Source of the DNA: Streptomyces longispororuber
Lineage (GTDB): Bacteria; Actinomycetota; Actinomycetes; Streptomycetales; Streptomycetaceae
NCBI RefSeq assembly: GCF_014656095.1
Contig: NZ_BNBT01000095.1
Coordinates: 1 to 33,886, forward strand
Direction of reading: 5' to 3'
Length of the DNA: 33,886 nucleotides
Shown: piece by piece, positions 23,916 through 31,980 of the stretch
Numbering within the stretch: position 1 is the first letter of the stretch
How the letters are laid out: each line of letters starts with the position of its first letter
Position numbers and translations under genes: made by a program
The notes under the pieces: model-generated
Database searches by the model: none
What the model was told of the DNA's origin: nothing
The model's input: only the letters and a program-made list of their open reading frames with translations

Positions 23916-23937
23916 CACCGGCGCGATCCCGCCGGTG
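23916..23937 (+). terminator. Hairpin after cysteine dioxygenase
   Basis: CACCGGC (23916-23922) pairs with GCCGGTG (23931-23937) around an 8-nt loop, 7 nt after the stop. It is short and lacks a T-tract, so it may only partly separate the gene from cofD. A GATGCT (23985-23990) placed 6 nt before the cofD ATG could be the -10 of a leaderless cofD transcript, weakly supported. Confidence 0.4.
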
Positions 23938-23996
23938 CCGCGGCGGATCCGGCGACCGGCTGCCGCGATGTCACACCCGCCTGCGATGCTGGGCAC

Positions 23997-24953
23997 ATGC
24001 GCATTGTGGTTCTGGCCGGCGGCATCGGCGGCGCCCGCTTCCTCCGCGGACTCAAGAAGGCCGCGCCCGACGCGGCGATCACCGTCATCGGCAACACCGG
24101 TGACGACATCCACCTGTTCGGCCTGAAGGTCTGCCCCGACCTCGACACGGTGATGTACACGCTCGGCGGCGGCATCAACGAGGAGCAGGGCTGGGGCCGC
24201 GACGACGAGACCTTCAAGGTCAAGGAGGAGCTCGCGGCCTACGGCGTCGGACCCGGGTGGTTCGGCCTCGGCGACCGGGACTTCGCCACGCACATCGTGC
24301 GGACCCAGATGCTCGCCGCCGGCTATCCGCTCAGCGCCGTCACCGAGGCGCTGTGCGAGCGCTGGCAGCCCGGGGTGCGGCTCATCCCCATGTCCGACGA
24401 CCGCGTCGAGACGCACGTGGCCGTCGAGGTGGACGGCGAGCGCAAGGCCGTGCACTTCCAGGAGTACTGGGTCCGCCTGCGGGCCTCCGTCGACGCGCAC
24501 GCGATCGTGCCCGTCGGCGCCGACCAGGCCAAGCCCGCGCCCGGCGTCCTGGAGGCCCTCGCCGAGGCGGACGTCATCCTCTTCCCGCCGTCCAACCCCG
24601 TGGTCAGCGTCGGCACGATCCTCGCCGTTCCCGGCATCCGGGAGGCCATCGCCGAGGCCGGGGTGCCCGTGGTGGGCCTGTCCCCCATCGTCGGGGACGC
24701 GCCCGTACGGGGCATGGCCGACAAGGTGCTGGCCGCCGTGGGGGTCGAGACGACGGCCGCCGCGGTCGCCGAGCACTACGGCAGCGGACTGCTCGACGGC
24801 TGGCTGGTCGACACGGTGGACGCCGGCACCGTGGAGCGCGTGGAGTCCGCGGGCATCCGGTGCCGCGCCATACCGCTGATGATGACGGACGTCGACGCCG
24901 CCGCGGCCATGGCCCGCGAAGCGCTCGCGCTGGCCGAGGAGGTGCGGGCGTGA
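23997..24953 (+). CDS. cofD: 2-phospho-L-lactate (phosphoenolpyruvyl) transferase of F420 synthesis
   Basis: The cytosolic enzyme (FbiA in actinobacteria) joins the activated three-carbon phosphate unit to the deazaflavin Fo, giving dehydro-F420-0 or F420-0. The 318-aa product opens with the nucleotide-binding LAGGIGGARFLRGL (6-19) and has the Fo/metal-binding region IGNTGDDIHLFGL (31-43) and GGGINEEQGWGRDD (57-70). The length is normal. No clear ribosome binding site precedes the ATG; a leaderless start is possible. The stop overlaps the fbiB start as GTGA, with GAGGAGG inside the cofD end, so the two are translationally coupled. Position beside whiB is the conserved actinobacterial fbiA location. 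Confidence 0.96.
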   Translation: MRIVVLAGGIGGARFLRGLKKAAPDAAITVIGNTGDDIHLFGLKVCPDLDTVMYTLGGGINEEQGWGRDDETFKVKEELAAYGVGPGWFGLGDRDFATHIVRTQMLAAGYPLSAVTEALCERWQPGVRLIPMSDDRVETHVAVEVDGERKAVHFQEYWVRLRASVDAHAIVPVGADQAKPAPGVLEALAEADVILFPPSNPVVSVGTILAVPGIREAIAEAGVPVVGLSPIVGDAPVRGMADKVLAAVGVETTAAAVAEHYGSGLLDGWLVDTVDAGTVERVESAGIRCRAIPLMMTDVDAAAAMAREALALAEEVRA

Positions 24954-26512
24954 GCGGTACGGACGCGCCGGCCGAGGCCGCGGGGAGCGGTGCCGACGCG
25001 GAGACGTCCGGGCCGGCCCCGGCGTACCGGGTGTGGGCCGTGCCCGGACTGCCCGAGGTGCGCCAGGGGGACGATCTCGCGAAGCTCATCGCCGCGGCCG
25101 AGCCCGCGCTCGCCGACGGGGACGTCGTCCTCGTCACCTCGAAGATCGTCAGCAAGGCCGAGGGGCGCGTCGTCGCCGCCGCCGACCGGGAGGCCGCGAT
25201 CGACGCGGAGACCGTCCGCGTCGTGGCGCGCCGCGGCACCCTGCGCATCGTGGAGAACCGCCAGGGCCTGGTGATGGCCGCCGCCGGTGTCGACGCCTCG
25301 AACACCCCCGCCGGGACCGTGCTGCTGCTCCCCGAGGACCCCGACGCCTCCGCGCGCGCCCTCCGTGAGGGGCTGCGCGGCGCACTCGGCGTGAACGTCG
25401 GGGTGATCGTCACCGACACGTTCGGCCGCCCCTGGCGCGCCGGCCTGACGGACGTGGCCATCGGCGCCGCCGGGGTGCGGGTCCTCGACGACCTGCGCGG
25501 CGGCGTGGACGCGTACGGGAACCCGCTCCAGGCCACCGTCGTCGCGACGGCCGACGAGTTGGCCGCCGCCGGGGACCTCGTCAAGGGCAAGGTCTCCGGG
25601 CTGCCGGTCGCGGTGGTGCGGGGGCTGGGGCACGTGGTGCGGGAGGTTGGTGCCGGGACCTACGAGACTCCTGAGACTTACGAGACTCCTGGCAGCTCCG
25701 AGGTCTCCGGTACTGCCGGGGCCTCCGGGGTGCCCGGCACCGCGGATGCCCTCGTGGCCTCCGGGGCCCTTGAGTCCACCGAGGCCCGTGAGGCTCCCGA
25801 GGTCCCTGCGGCTCACGCGGCCCCTGCGGCCCCTGCGGCCCCTGCCGATCAGGACGGCGGGGCCCGGGCGCTGGTGCGGAGTGCCCGGGACGACATGTTC
25901 CGGCTCGGTACGAGCGAGGCCGTGCGGGAGGCGCTCCGCCTGCGCCGCACGGTGCGCGAGTTCACCGACGAGCCGGTGGACCCGGGGGCCGTACGGCGCG
26001 CCGTCGCCGCGGCCGTGACCGCGCCAGCGCCGCACCACACCACGCCCTGGCGGTTCGTCCTCCTGGAGTCCGCCGCGGCGCGGCTGCGGCTCCTGGACGC
26101 CATGCGGGACGCCTGGGTCGCGGACCTGCGGCGGGACGGCAAGTCCGAGGACGCCGTCGCGCGCCGCGTGCGGCGCGGCGACGTGCTGCGCAACGCGCCC
26201 TACCTGGTGGTGCCCTGCCTCGTCATGGACGGGGCGCACACGTACGGGGACGCGCGCCGCGACGTGGCCGAGCGGGAGATGTTCGTCGTCGCCGCGGGCG
26301 CGGGCGTGCAGAACCTGCTGGTGGCCCTGGCCGGGGAGCGGCTGGGGTCCGCGTGGGTCTCGTCGACGATGTTCTGCCGGGACGTGGTGCGTGAGGTCCT
26401 CGGCCTGCCGGCGGAGTGGGACCCGATGGGAGCGGTGGCGGTGGGCCACCCGGTCGCGGCGCCGCCGCCCAGGCCGGAGCGGGACCCCGAGGCCTTCGTG
26501 GTGGTGCGGTAG
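24950..26512 (+). CDS. fbiB: Bifunctional F420-0:gamma-glutamyl ligase / FMN nitroreductase-type reductase
   Basis: The 520-aa product fuses two enzymes. The CofE-type ligase (about 25-232) adds glutamates to F420-0 using GTP and metal; visible motifs are LVTSKIVSKAEGR (61-73) and DTFGRPWRAG (156-165). The C-terminal nitroreductase-fold domain (about 320-520), with LRRTVREFTDEPVD (331-344), binds FMN and in characterised FbiB reduces dehydro-F420-0. The linker (about 233-305) is unusually long and repetitive, with TYETPETYETPGS and later Ala/Pro runs. The start is the GTG at 24950, coupled to cofD. It converges on the AlkA-type gene with 12 bp between stops, so termination signals must lie within coding sequence. 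Confidence 0.95.
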   Translation: MSGTDAPAEAAGSGADAETSGPAPAYRVWAVPGLPEVRQGDDLAKLIAAAEPALADGDVVLVTSKIVSKAEGRVVAAADREAAIDAETVRVVARRGTLRIVENRQGLVMAAAGVDASNTPAGTVLLLPEDPDASARALREGLRGALGVNVGVIVTDTFGRPWRAGLTDVAIGAAGVRVLDDLRGGVDAYGNPLQATVVATADELAAAGDLVKGKVSGLPVAVVRGLGHVVREVGAGTYETPETYETPGSSEVSGTAGASGVPGTADALVASGALESTEAREAPEVPAAHAAPAAPAAPADQDGGARALVRSARDDMFRLGTSEAVREALRLRRTVREFTDEPVDPGAVRRAVAAAVTAPAPHHTTPWRFVLLESAAARLRLLDAMRDAWVADLRRDGKSEDAVARRVRRGDVLRNAPYLVVPCLVMDGAHTYGDARRDVAEREMFVVAAGAGVQNLLVALAGERLGSAWVSSTMFCRDVVREVLGLPAEWDPMGAVAVGHPVAAPPPRPERDPEAFVVVR

Positions 26513-26524
26513 GGCCGCGGCGGC

Positions 26525-27580
26525 TCAGAGCAGCCCGATGTCGGTCTTGGGCATCTTCGGCTTCCGGCGGGCCGGGGTGTGGCCGCTGAGCAGGATCAGC
26601 CGGGCCGCACGGTGGCGCTGCCCCTGGTAGGGGGCCAGGAGCTCCAGCATGCGGGCGTCGTCGGCCTCGCGTTCGCCGGCCAGGGCGTAGCCGACGATGC
26701 CGGGCAGGTGCAGGTCGCCGACGGTGACGGCGTCGGCCGCGCCGTTGCTGCGCTGGACGGTCTCCGCCGAGGTCCAGGGGCCGATGCCCGGGACCAGCTC
26801 CAGGCGGGCCCGGGCCTCCTCGGGCGGCATCGCCGCCGCCTCCTCCAGGCGCTCGGCCACCCGCACGGCGCGCAGGATCGTGGCGGCGCGCTTGTTGTCC
26901 ACGCCCGCCTTGTGCCACTCCCAGGACGGGACGTGCCGCCACGTCGCCGGGTCCGGCATCACGTGCATCCGGGCCTGGGCGGGGGTGGGGCCGGGGGCCG
27001 GTTCGCCGTACGTACGGACCAGGAGGCGCCAGGCGCGGTACGCCTCGTCCGTCGTGACCTTCTGTTCCAGGATCGAGGGGATCAGGGATTCGAGCACCAG
27101 GCCCGTGCGGACCAGGCGCAGGCCCGGACGGCGGCGCTCCGTGTGGGCGACCAGGCGGTGGCGCGCGGTGAAGTCGGCGGGGCTGTCCTCGGCGCCGAGG
27201 AGGCGTGGGAGCCGGTCCAGGATCCAGTCCGCCCCCTGCCCCCAGGCGTCCGCCTCGGCGGTGCCCGCGCGCAGGGCCACGCGCAGGGTGGCGGGGCCCT
27301 CCGGGGTGCGGGTGGCCCGCCAGACCGAGCCGTCGGGGGTGGTGCGGAAGGTGGGGTCGGCGGGGCCTCGGCGCAGGGGGCCCAGGGTGAGGGCGAGGTC
27401 GAGGGGGGCGGGCGGGGTCCAGGTGCGGTGCTTGGGGGTGGCCGCGGGGCGGTGGGGCGCGGTGGCCGGGCGGGGCACGGGGGTCGCGTCGGCGCGCTGG
27501 GTGGTCGCCCCGCCGCGGAGGGTGGTGTCGCCGCCGCGCACGGTGGTGCGGGTGGGGCGCGGGGCGAAGCGGGAGGACAC
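26525..27580 (-). CDS. AlkA-type DNA-3-methyladenine glycosylase (HhH-GPD family)
   Basis: The cytosolic base-excision repair enzyme removes alkylated purines. The 351-aa protein has an N-terminal low-complexity tail (about 1-55), an AlkA-like alpha/beta domain, and the HhH-GPD domain. The latter shows EQKVTTDEAYRAW (172-184), the helix-hairpin-helix LVPGIGPWTSAETV (262-275) and the catalytic-type Asp289 in AVTVGDLHLPG. No C-terminal iron-sulphur cysteines are present, as expected for AlkA. I start at the GTG at 27580. The frame runs on to 27895, but those 105 codons translate the dispersed intergenic repeat. The ribosome binding site is weak, so the exact start within the tail is uncertain. 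Confidence 0.87.
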   Translation of the reverse strand: MSSRFAPRPTRTTVRGGDTTLRGGATTQRADATPVPRPATAPHRPAATPKHRTWTPPAPLDLALTLGPLRRGPADPTFRTTPDGSVWRATRTPEGPATLRVALRAGTAEADAWGQGADWILDRLPRLLGAEDSPADFTARHRLVAHTERRRPGLRLVRTGLVLESLIPSILEQKVTTDEAYRAWRLLVRTYGEPAPGPTPAQARMHVMPDPATWRHVPSWEWHKAGVDNKRAATILRAVRVAERLEEAAAMPPEEARARLELVPGIGPWTSAETVQRSNGAADAVTVGDLHLPGIVGYALAGEREADDARMLELLAPYQGQRHRAARLILLSGHTPARRKPKMPKTDIGLL

Positions 27581-27605
27581 CTGTCGAGGGTACGGGGTGG
27601 GGCCT

Positions 27606-27831
27606 CGCGGGGGCGCCCCACTGTGCCCATCAGCGCGCTCCGCGCGCGGGCGCCCCTTCCCGCAACCAGGGGGCTGCCGCCCCCTGGACCCCCGCTCATC
27701 GGCGCTCCGCGCCTCGTCCTCAAACGCCGGACGGGCTGAAAGATCCCGCCGGACGGGCTGGATATGTCCGCCGCTCTCGGCCGAGATGCGCAGCCGGGCG
27801 GGCTGGAAGACCCGCCGGACAGGCTGCAGGA
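27606..27831. repeat. Dispersed ~130-bp intergenic repeat (copy A) plus a GCCGGACGGGCTG cluster
   Basis: 27606-27738 is nearly identical to 31563-31693; I count only a handful of substitutions and 1-bp gaps. It contains the palindromic CGCGCTCCGCGCGCGGGCG region and ends with CCTCAAACGCCGGACGGGCTG. CCGGACGGGCTGRA-like units then recur at 27727, 27749, 27794 and 27815, about 21-22 bp apart for the pairs. The element fills the gap between the nucleotidyltransferase stop and the AlkA-type start, both minus strand. Confidence 0.85.
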
Positions 27832-27843
27832 CCGGGTACAGGC

Positions 27844-28926
27844 CTACTGGTCCGAGGAGAAGCGCAGGGCGCCTGCCGGGAGGGTGGCTTCGCACCAGAC
27901 GCGTGCGCCGGCGCGCAGTTCATTGTCCGCGCCCACGCGTGCGCCGTCGCCCACCACCGCGCCGGAGAGCACCGAGCGGGCTCCGACGGAGGCGCGCGTC
28001 CCGACCAGGGAGTCGGTGATGACGGCGCCGGGCTCGATGACCGCGCCGGAGAGGATCGTGCTGCCCACGAGCCGGGCGCCCTCGCCGATCACCGCGTCCT
28101 CGCCGACGACCGTGCCGCCGGTGAGTTTGGCGTCGGAGGCGACCCGGGCCGACGGCAGGATCAGGCGGTCGCCGCAGCGGCCGGGGACCGCGGGTGACGG
28201 GGCGCGGCCGAGCACCAGGTCGGCGGAGCCGCGGACGAAGGCCTGGGGCGTGCCGAGGTCCAGCCAGTACGTCGAGTCGACACGGCCCTGGAGGTGGGCG
28301 CCGGAGGCGAGCAGGTCCGGGAAGGTCTCGCGCTCGACGGAGACGGGGCGGCCCGCCGGGATGGTGTCGATGACCGACCGGCGGAACACGTACGCGCCCG
28401 CGTTGATCTGGTCGGTGACGATCTCCTCGGGGGTCTGCGGCTTCTCCAGGAAGGCGAGCACCCGGCCGGTCTCGTCCGTGGGGACCAGGCCGTACGCGCG
28501 CGGGTCGGTGACCCGGGTCAGGTGGAGCGAGACGTCGGCGCCGGTCGACTCGTGCTCCCCGACGAGCGCGCGGATGTCCAGGCCGGTGAGGATGTCGCCG
28601 TTGAAGACGAGGACCGGGTCCTGGGGGCCGGAGTGCAGGCGCGAGGCCACGTTGCGGATGGCCCCGCCGGTGCCCAGGGGCTCCTCCTCCGTGACGTACT
28701 CGATGTGGAGGCCGAGCGCGGAGCCGTCGCCGAAGTACGGCTCGAAGACCTCGGCCAGGTACGACGTCGCCAGGACGATGTGGTCCACCCCCGCCGCGCG
28801 GGCCCGGGCGAGCTGGTGGGTGAGGAACGGCACGCCCGCCGCCGGGACCATGGGCTTGGGGGTGTTCACCGTGAGCGGCCGCAACCGGGTGCCCTTGCCG
28901 CCGACCAGGAGGATCGCTTCTGTCAC
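27844..28926 (-). CDS. Sugar nucleotidyltransferase, probable GDP-mannose pyrophosphorylase (ManC-like)
   Basis: The cytosolic enzyme forms a nucleotide sugar from sugar 1-phosphate and an NTP. The 360-aa product has the pyrophosphorylase signature LLVGGKGTRLRPLTVNTPKP (6-25) and an EEPLGTGGAIRNV loop. A C-terminal left-handed beta-helix of hexapeptide repeats follows (about 250-345: alternating V/A-x-x-G/D-A-x pattern). Location in the mannose block and correspondence with Rv3264c favour mannose 1-phosphate and GTP; glucose 1-phosphate cannot be excluded from sequence alone. It starts at GTG with no strong ribosome binding site; TACACT (28978-28983, minus strand) may be its -10. The gap to the amidase also holds two GGCCGGCC palindromes (28950-28957, 28970-28977). 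Confidence 0.9.
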   Translation of the reverse strand: MTEAILLVGGKGTRLRPLTVNTPKPMVPAAGVPFLTHQLARARAAGVDHIVLATSYLAEVFEPYFGDGSALGLHIEYVTEEEPLGTGGAIRNVASRLHSGPQDPVLVFNGDILTGLDIRALVGEHESTGADVSLHLTRVTDPRAYGLVPTDETGRVLAFLEKPQTPEEIVTDQINAGAYVFRRSVIDTIPAGRPVSVERETFPDLLASGAHLQGRVDSTYWLDLGTPQAFVRGSADLVLGRAPSPAVPGRCGDRLILPSARVASDAKLTGGTVVGEDAVIGEGARLVGSTILSGAVIEPGAVITDSLVGTRASVGARSVLSGAVVGDGARVGADNELRAGARVWCEATLPAGALRFSSDQ

Positions 28927-29021
28927 CTGTCGTCTCTGCTTCCTGCTGGGGCCGGCCGAACTCTGTTACGGCCGGCCAGTGTATGCAGACGTCATCGCGG
29001 ACCGTGCAGTGCGACCGGGCC

Positions 29022-30683
29022 TCAGCGGCCCTGGAGGCGGGCCGACGTGGCGCGGGCCGTGCCGAGTTTGCCGTAGAGGCGGCGGCCCGGGCACTCGGTG
29101 GCGAAGCCGTCCCGGTGGCCGGAGATCACATGCAGCCGGACCTTCGTGCCCTTCCTGTAGAGATTGCCACCTCCGGACTTCAGGTAGGTCTTACCGCGGG
29201 GGTTGGCTCCGAACAGGCCGAGCTTCCATGCCGTGAGGCGGGCGACGGCGTTGACCGCGGCCTTCGGCGGGGGCGCACTGGTGTAGGTGCCGATGACGGC
29301 GATGCCCATGCTGTTGGTGTTGAAACCGAGGGTGTGCGCGCCGAGCACCGGCTTCGCCACGCCCCCGGCGCGGCCTTCGTAGATGTTTCCGCACTTGTCG
29401 ATGGCGAAGTTGTAGCCGATGTCGCGCCAGCCACTGCTCTTGACGTGGTAGCGGTAGATACTGCGCAGGACGGAGGGCGCCTGCGAGCAGCGGTACTTGT
29501 TGCCGGTGACGGTGTGGTGCAGGAAGGCCGCCTTCACGGTCTTGGTGTACGCGAAGTCGCGCTCGCGCAGGCGTTCGTCGGCGCCCCAGCCGCGGCGCGT
29601 GACGATGGCCGGGCGCGGGCCGATGTAGGGGCGCGCCGCGGTGGTGTTCGGCAGGCCGAGGGCGGTGAGCAGGTCGGCCTCCGTCTGGGCCTTGGTGAGC
29701 TCGGGGATGAGCGGCGCGCCGAGCGGGGCGAGGTCGGCGTTCACGGCGGAGGCCGCCGCCGACGCGGTGGTCAGGCTGTTCGCGCGCGGGACGTCGGCGG
29801 GGGTGCCGCCGGGCGGGGGCTCCTCGCCGGGGTCGACGAGCTCCAGGCGCAGGCCCGTGGGCAGCCGGGGGCCGGTATCCCGGCCGTCCTGGCCGTGCTG
29901 GCCGCCCTGACCGGGCTGGCCGGGCTGGCCGGGCTGGCCGGGCTGGCCGGGCTCGCGTGGGGCGGGCCGGACCCGCACCTCCACCCCGTCCGAGTCCCCC
30001 ACCCACAGCGGCGCCGTCGACCCGCGCACCCGGCCGGATTCGCGCTCCGCGGTGCCGGGGTCGGCGGCGTGCTCGTGGTTGTGCGCCTCCAGGTTCTGCC
30101 AGGCGGACCAGGCCGTACCGCCGGTGGCCCGGGTGCGGACCTGGACGCTGCCGTGCAGCTCGGCCTCCGGGTCGTCCCAGACGACGCCGAGCAGGGAGAA
30201 CGGCGCCACGTCGTGCCGGGTCAGCCCCTGGGGGCGCCCGGTGTCGCCCGCGCGGTCGGGACCGTCGAGCGGCACGAGCGGGAGCGACCGGGTGGTCCCG
30301 GACAGGGAGTCCGCGGCGGGCCTCCCGCGCGCCCCGGGTTTCGCGCCCGCGCCGGGCTTCGCGCCCGTGAGCGGCTTCGCGCCCGGCTTCGCGCCCGTGA
30401 GCGACTGCGCGCCGGGCTTCACGCCCGTGAGCGACTTCGCGCCCGGCTTCCCGCCCACGGCAGGTCGGGCGCCCACGCCGGACCCGGCATCCGTGGCGGG
30501 CCCGGTCGTCGTGGCCGGCTCCACGTTCGCGCCGAGCCGCTCGTCCGCGCCGGGTACGCCGGGCACGCCGGTGGCCGCGGCGGCGTCCGCCGAGGGGAGG
30601 GTGAGCGGCAGCGCGAGCGCCGCCGCACAGGTGACACCGATCGAGGAAGCAAGGAATCCACGCATGCAGACGATCGTCGTCAT
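29022..30683 (-). CDS. Secreted N-acetylmuramoyl-L-alanine amidase with PGRP domain
   Basis: The 553-aa exported enzyme should cleave the amide bond between muramic acid and the peptide stem of peptidoglycan. A signal peptide covers about 1-35 (GFLASSIGVTCAAALALPLTL, ending in ADAAAA). A long disordered stretch holds imperfect KPGAKSLTGAKPGA-type repeats (about 75-120) and a collagen-like (PGQ)n tract near residue 245. The Amidase_2/PGRP domain covers about 357-545, with zinc ligands His389 (LHHTV), His523 (SGHRDG) and Cys531 (ECPG), plus Tyr424 in IGYNF. The domain is complete. The start could be the ATG at 30683 or the one at 30665, and neither has a strong ribosome binding site. It is divergent from TIGR03089. 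Confidence 0.93.
   Translation of the reverse strand: MTTIVCMRGFLASSIGVTCAAALALPLTLPSADAAAATGVPGVPGADERLGANVEPATTTGPATDAGSGVGARPAVGGKPGAKSLTGVKPGAQSLTGAKPGAKPLTGAKPGAGAKPGARGRPAADSLSGTTRSLPLVPLDGPDRAGDTGRPQGLTRHDVAPFSLLGVVWDDPEAELHGSVQVRTRATGGTAWSAWQNLEAHNHEHAADPGTAERESGRVRGSTAPLWVGDSDGVEVRVRPAPREPGQPGQPGQPGQPGQGGQHGQDGRDTGPRLPTGLRLELVDPGEEPPPGGTPADVPRANSLTTASAAASAVNADLAPLGAPLIPELTKAQTEADLLTALGLPNTTAARPYIGPRPAIVTRRGWGADERLRERDFAYTKTVKAAFLHHTVTGNKYRCSQAPSVLRSIYRYHVKSSGWRDIGYNFAIDKCGNIYEGRAGGVAKPVLGAHTLGFNTNSMGIAVIGTYTSAPPPKAAVNAVARLTAWKLGLFGANPRGKTYLKSGGGNLYRKGTKVRLHVISGHRDGFATECPGRRLYGKLGTARATSARLQGR
29911..29953. repeat. 9-bp tandem repeat (CCGGGCTGG) inside the amidase gene
   Basis: There are 4.8 perfect copies of a 9-bp unit encoding a Pro-Gly-Gln tract on the minus strand. 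Because the unit is three codons, copy-number change would alter linker length without breaking the frame. Confidence 0.9.
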
Positions 30684-30790
30684 ACCGGGTCATATCTGTC
30701 CATTGGGGAACTGACGGTCCGTCGGCGGACCGTCGGCCGAACCGGTGGCCCAACTGCCCCGCCCGCACGGGCGACACGCGGGTCCCCGCG

Positions 30791-30796
30791 TACCCT
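30791..30796 (+). promoter_or_regulatory. -10 element for a leaderless TIGR03089 transcript
   Basis: TACCCT fits TANNNT and ends 7 nt before the GTG at 30804, which has no ribosome binding site. This is the classic leaderless geometry. The -35 is unclear. The divergent gap to the amidase is only 120 bp. Confidence 0.55.
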
Positions 30797-30803
30797 TGCG
30801 GCC

Positions 30804-31556
30804 GTGAACGCCAACGACCGCACCCCTGCCGACCTGCTGCGATCCGCGCTCGCCGCCGACCCGGCGCGCCCGCTCGTGACGTACTACGACGACGCCACCG
30901 GCGAGCGCGTGGAATTGTCCGTGGCCACCTTCGCCAATTGGGTGGCCAAGACCGCCAATCTGCTCCAGGGCGACCTGGCCGCCGAGCCCGGCGACCGCCT
31001 CGCGCTGCTGCTGCCCGCGCACTGGCAGACGGCGGTGTGGCTGCTCGCCTGTTCCTCGGTGGGCGTGGTCGCCGACGTGGGCGGGGACCCGGGCGGCGCC
31101 GACCTCGTCGTGAGCGGGCCCGACACCCTCGACGCGGCGCGGGCCTGCTCCGGGGAGCGGGTGGCGCTCGCGCTGCGGCCGCTCGGGGGGCGCTTCCCGC
31201 AGGTGCCGGACGGCTTCCTGGACTACGCGGTGGAGGTGCCGGGCCAGGGCGACCGCTTCGCCCCGTACGCCCCGGTGGACCCGGACGAGGCCGCGCTCGC
31301 CGTCGGCGGGGTGGAGCTGACCGGGGCCGAGCTGGTGCGGCGGGCCGTGGCCGACGCCGGGGAGTACGGGCTCGGGCCCGGGTCGCGGCTGCTGTCCGGG
31401 CGGCCGTACGACACCTGGGAGGGGCTGAGCGCCGGGCTGTACGCCCCGCTGGCCGCCGGGGGCTCGGTGGTGCTGTGCCGGCACCTGGAGCGGCTGGGCG
31501 CGGACGGGCTGGAGAAGCGGGTGGAGACGGAGCGGGTGACGTCGACCGTGCGCTAG
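30804..31556 (+). CDS. TIGR03089 family protein (truncated acyl-CoA-synthetase-like)
   Basis: The 250-aa protein resembles only the N-terminal part of adenylate-forming (ANL) enzymes. Recognisable features are the opening DLLRSALAADPARPLVTYYD, a PGDRLALLLPAHWQTAVWLLA stretch split around residues 60-80, and a late SGRPYDTWEGLSAGLYAPLAAGG region. The P-loop-like adenylation motif and the C-terminal catalytic Lys domain are absent. It cannot be a normal acyl-CoA ligase; the function is unknown. Families of this length are conserved in actinobacteria next to LCP genes (Rv3268 in M. tuberculosis, from memory), which suggests an envelope-related role. Translation probably starts leaderless at the GTG at 30804. 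Confidence 0.85.
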   Translation: MNANDRTPADLLRSALAADPARPLVTYYDDATGERVELSVATFANWVAKTANLLQGDLAAEPGDRLALLLPAHWQTAVWLLACSSVGVVADVGGDPGGADLVVSGPDTLDAARACSGERVALALRPLGGRFPQVPDGFLDYAVEVPGQGDRFAPYAPVDPDEAALAVGGVELTGAELVRRAVADAGEYGLGPGSRLLSGRPYDTWEGLSAGLYAPLAAGGSVVLCRHLERLGADGLEKRVETERVTSTVR

Positions 31557-31562
31557 CCCCCG

Positions 31563-31868
31563 CGCGGGGGCGCCCCACTGTGCCCATGAGCGCGCTCCGC
31601 GCGCGGGCGCCCCTTTCCCGAAACCAGAGGCTGCCGCCCCTGGACCCCGCTTTTCGGCGCTCCGCGCCTCGTCCTCAAACGCCGGACGGGCTGGAACTTT
31701 CCGCCGAGCGCGGCGGAGATCTTCAGCCGTGGGCGCGCCGGAACGTCTCCGTCGTGGCCGCGGTAGAGATCTTCAGCCCGTCCGGCGTTTGAGGACGAGC
31801 GCGCCAGCGCGATGAACGGGGGTCCAGGGGGCGGGCCCCTTGGTTTCGGGAAAGGGAGCCCGCTCGCG
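31563..31868. repeat. Dispersed intergenic repeat copies B and C in inverted orientation
   Basis: Copy B (31563-31693) closely matches 27606-27738. Copy C (31774-31868) is a more diverged copy on the opposite strand: CAGCCCGTCCGGCGTTTGAGGACGAG (given here as its ends at 31774 and 31799) mirrors the end of B, and GGTTTCGGGAAAGGG mirrors its middle. Between them are two exact GAGATCTTCAGCC copies (31716-31728, 31766-31778). Folded, the arms form a cruciform of roughly 90-bp arms. It fills most of the 424-bp gap between TIGR03089 and the LCP gene; 31869-31980 shows nothing else except the LCP ribosome binding site. Confidence 0.85.
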
Positions 31869-31980
31869 GCTCTCGCGGGTTCACCCGTTCGGCTCACCCC
31901 ATCCCCGCCCCGCGCGGCCTCGCGGGCCATGGTCGTAGGAGTGCCACGCACCTACGCAGCCACGAGGGGTGGACTCACAC

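Noticed and set aside
22799..24223. 474-codon minus-strand frame covering the poly-Cys leader and cysteine dioxygenase
   Set aside because: It is antisense to cysteine dioxygenase and the cofD start. The product is low-complexity with no recognisable motif.
26525..27895. Longer AlkA-type protein starting at 27895
   Set aside because: The extra 105 codons translate the dispersed intergenic repeat; a GTG at 27580 fits better.
28983..30803. Plus-strand open frame running into TIGR03089
   Set aside because: It is in frame by chance and antisense to the amidase. The true start at 30804 has a leaderless -10.
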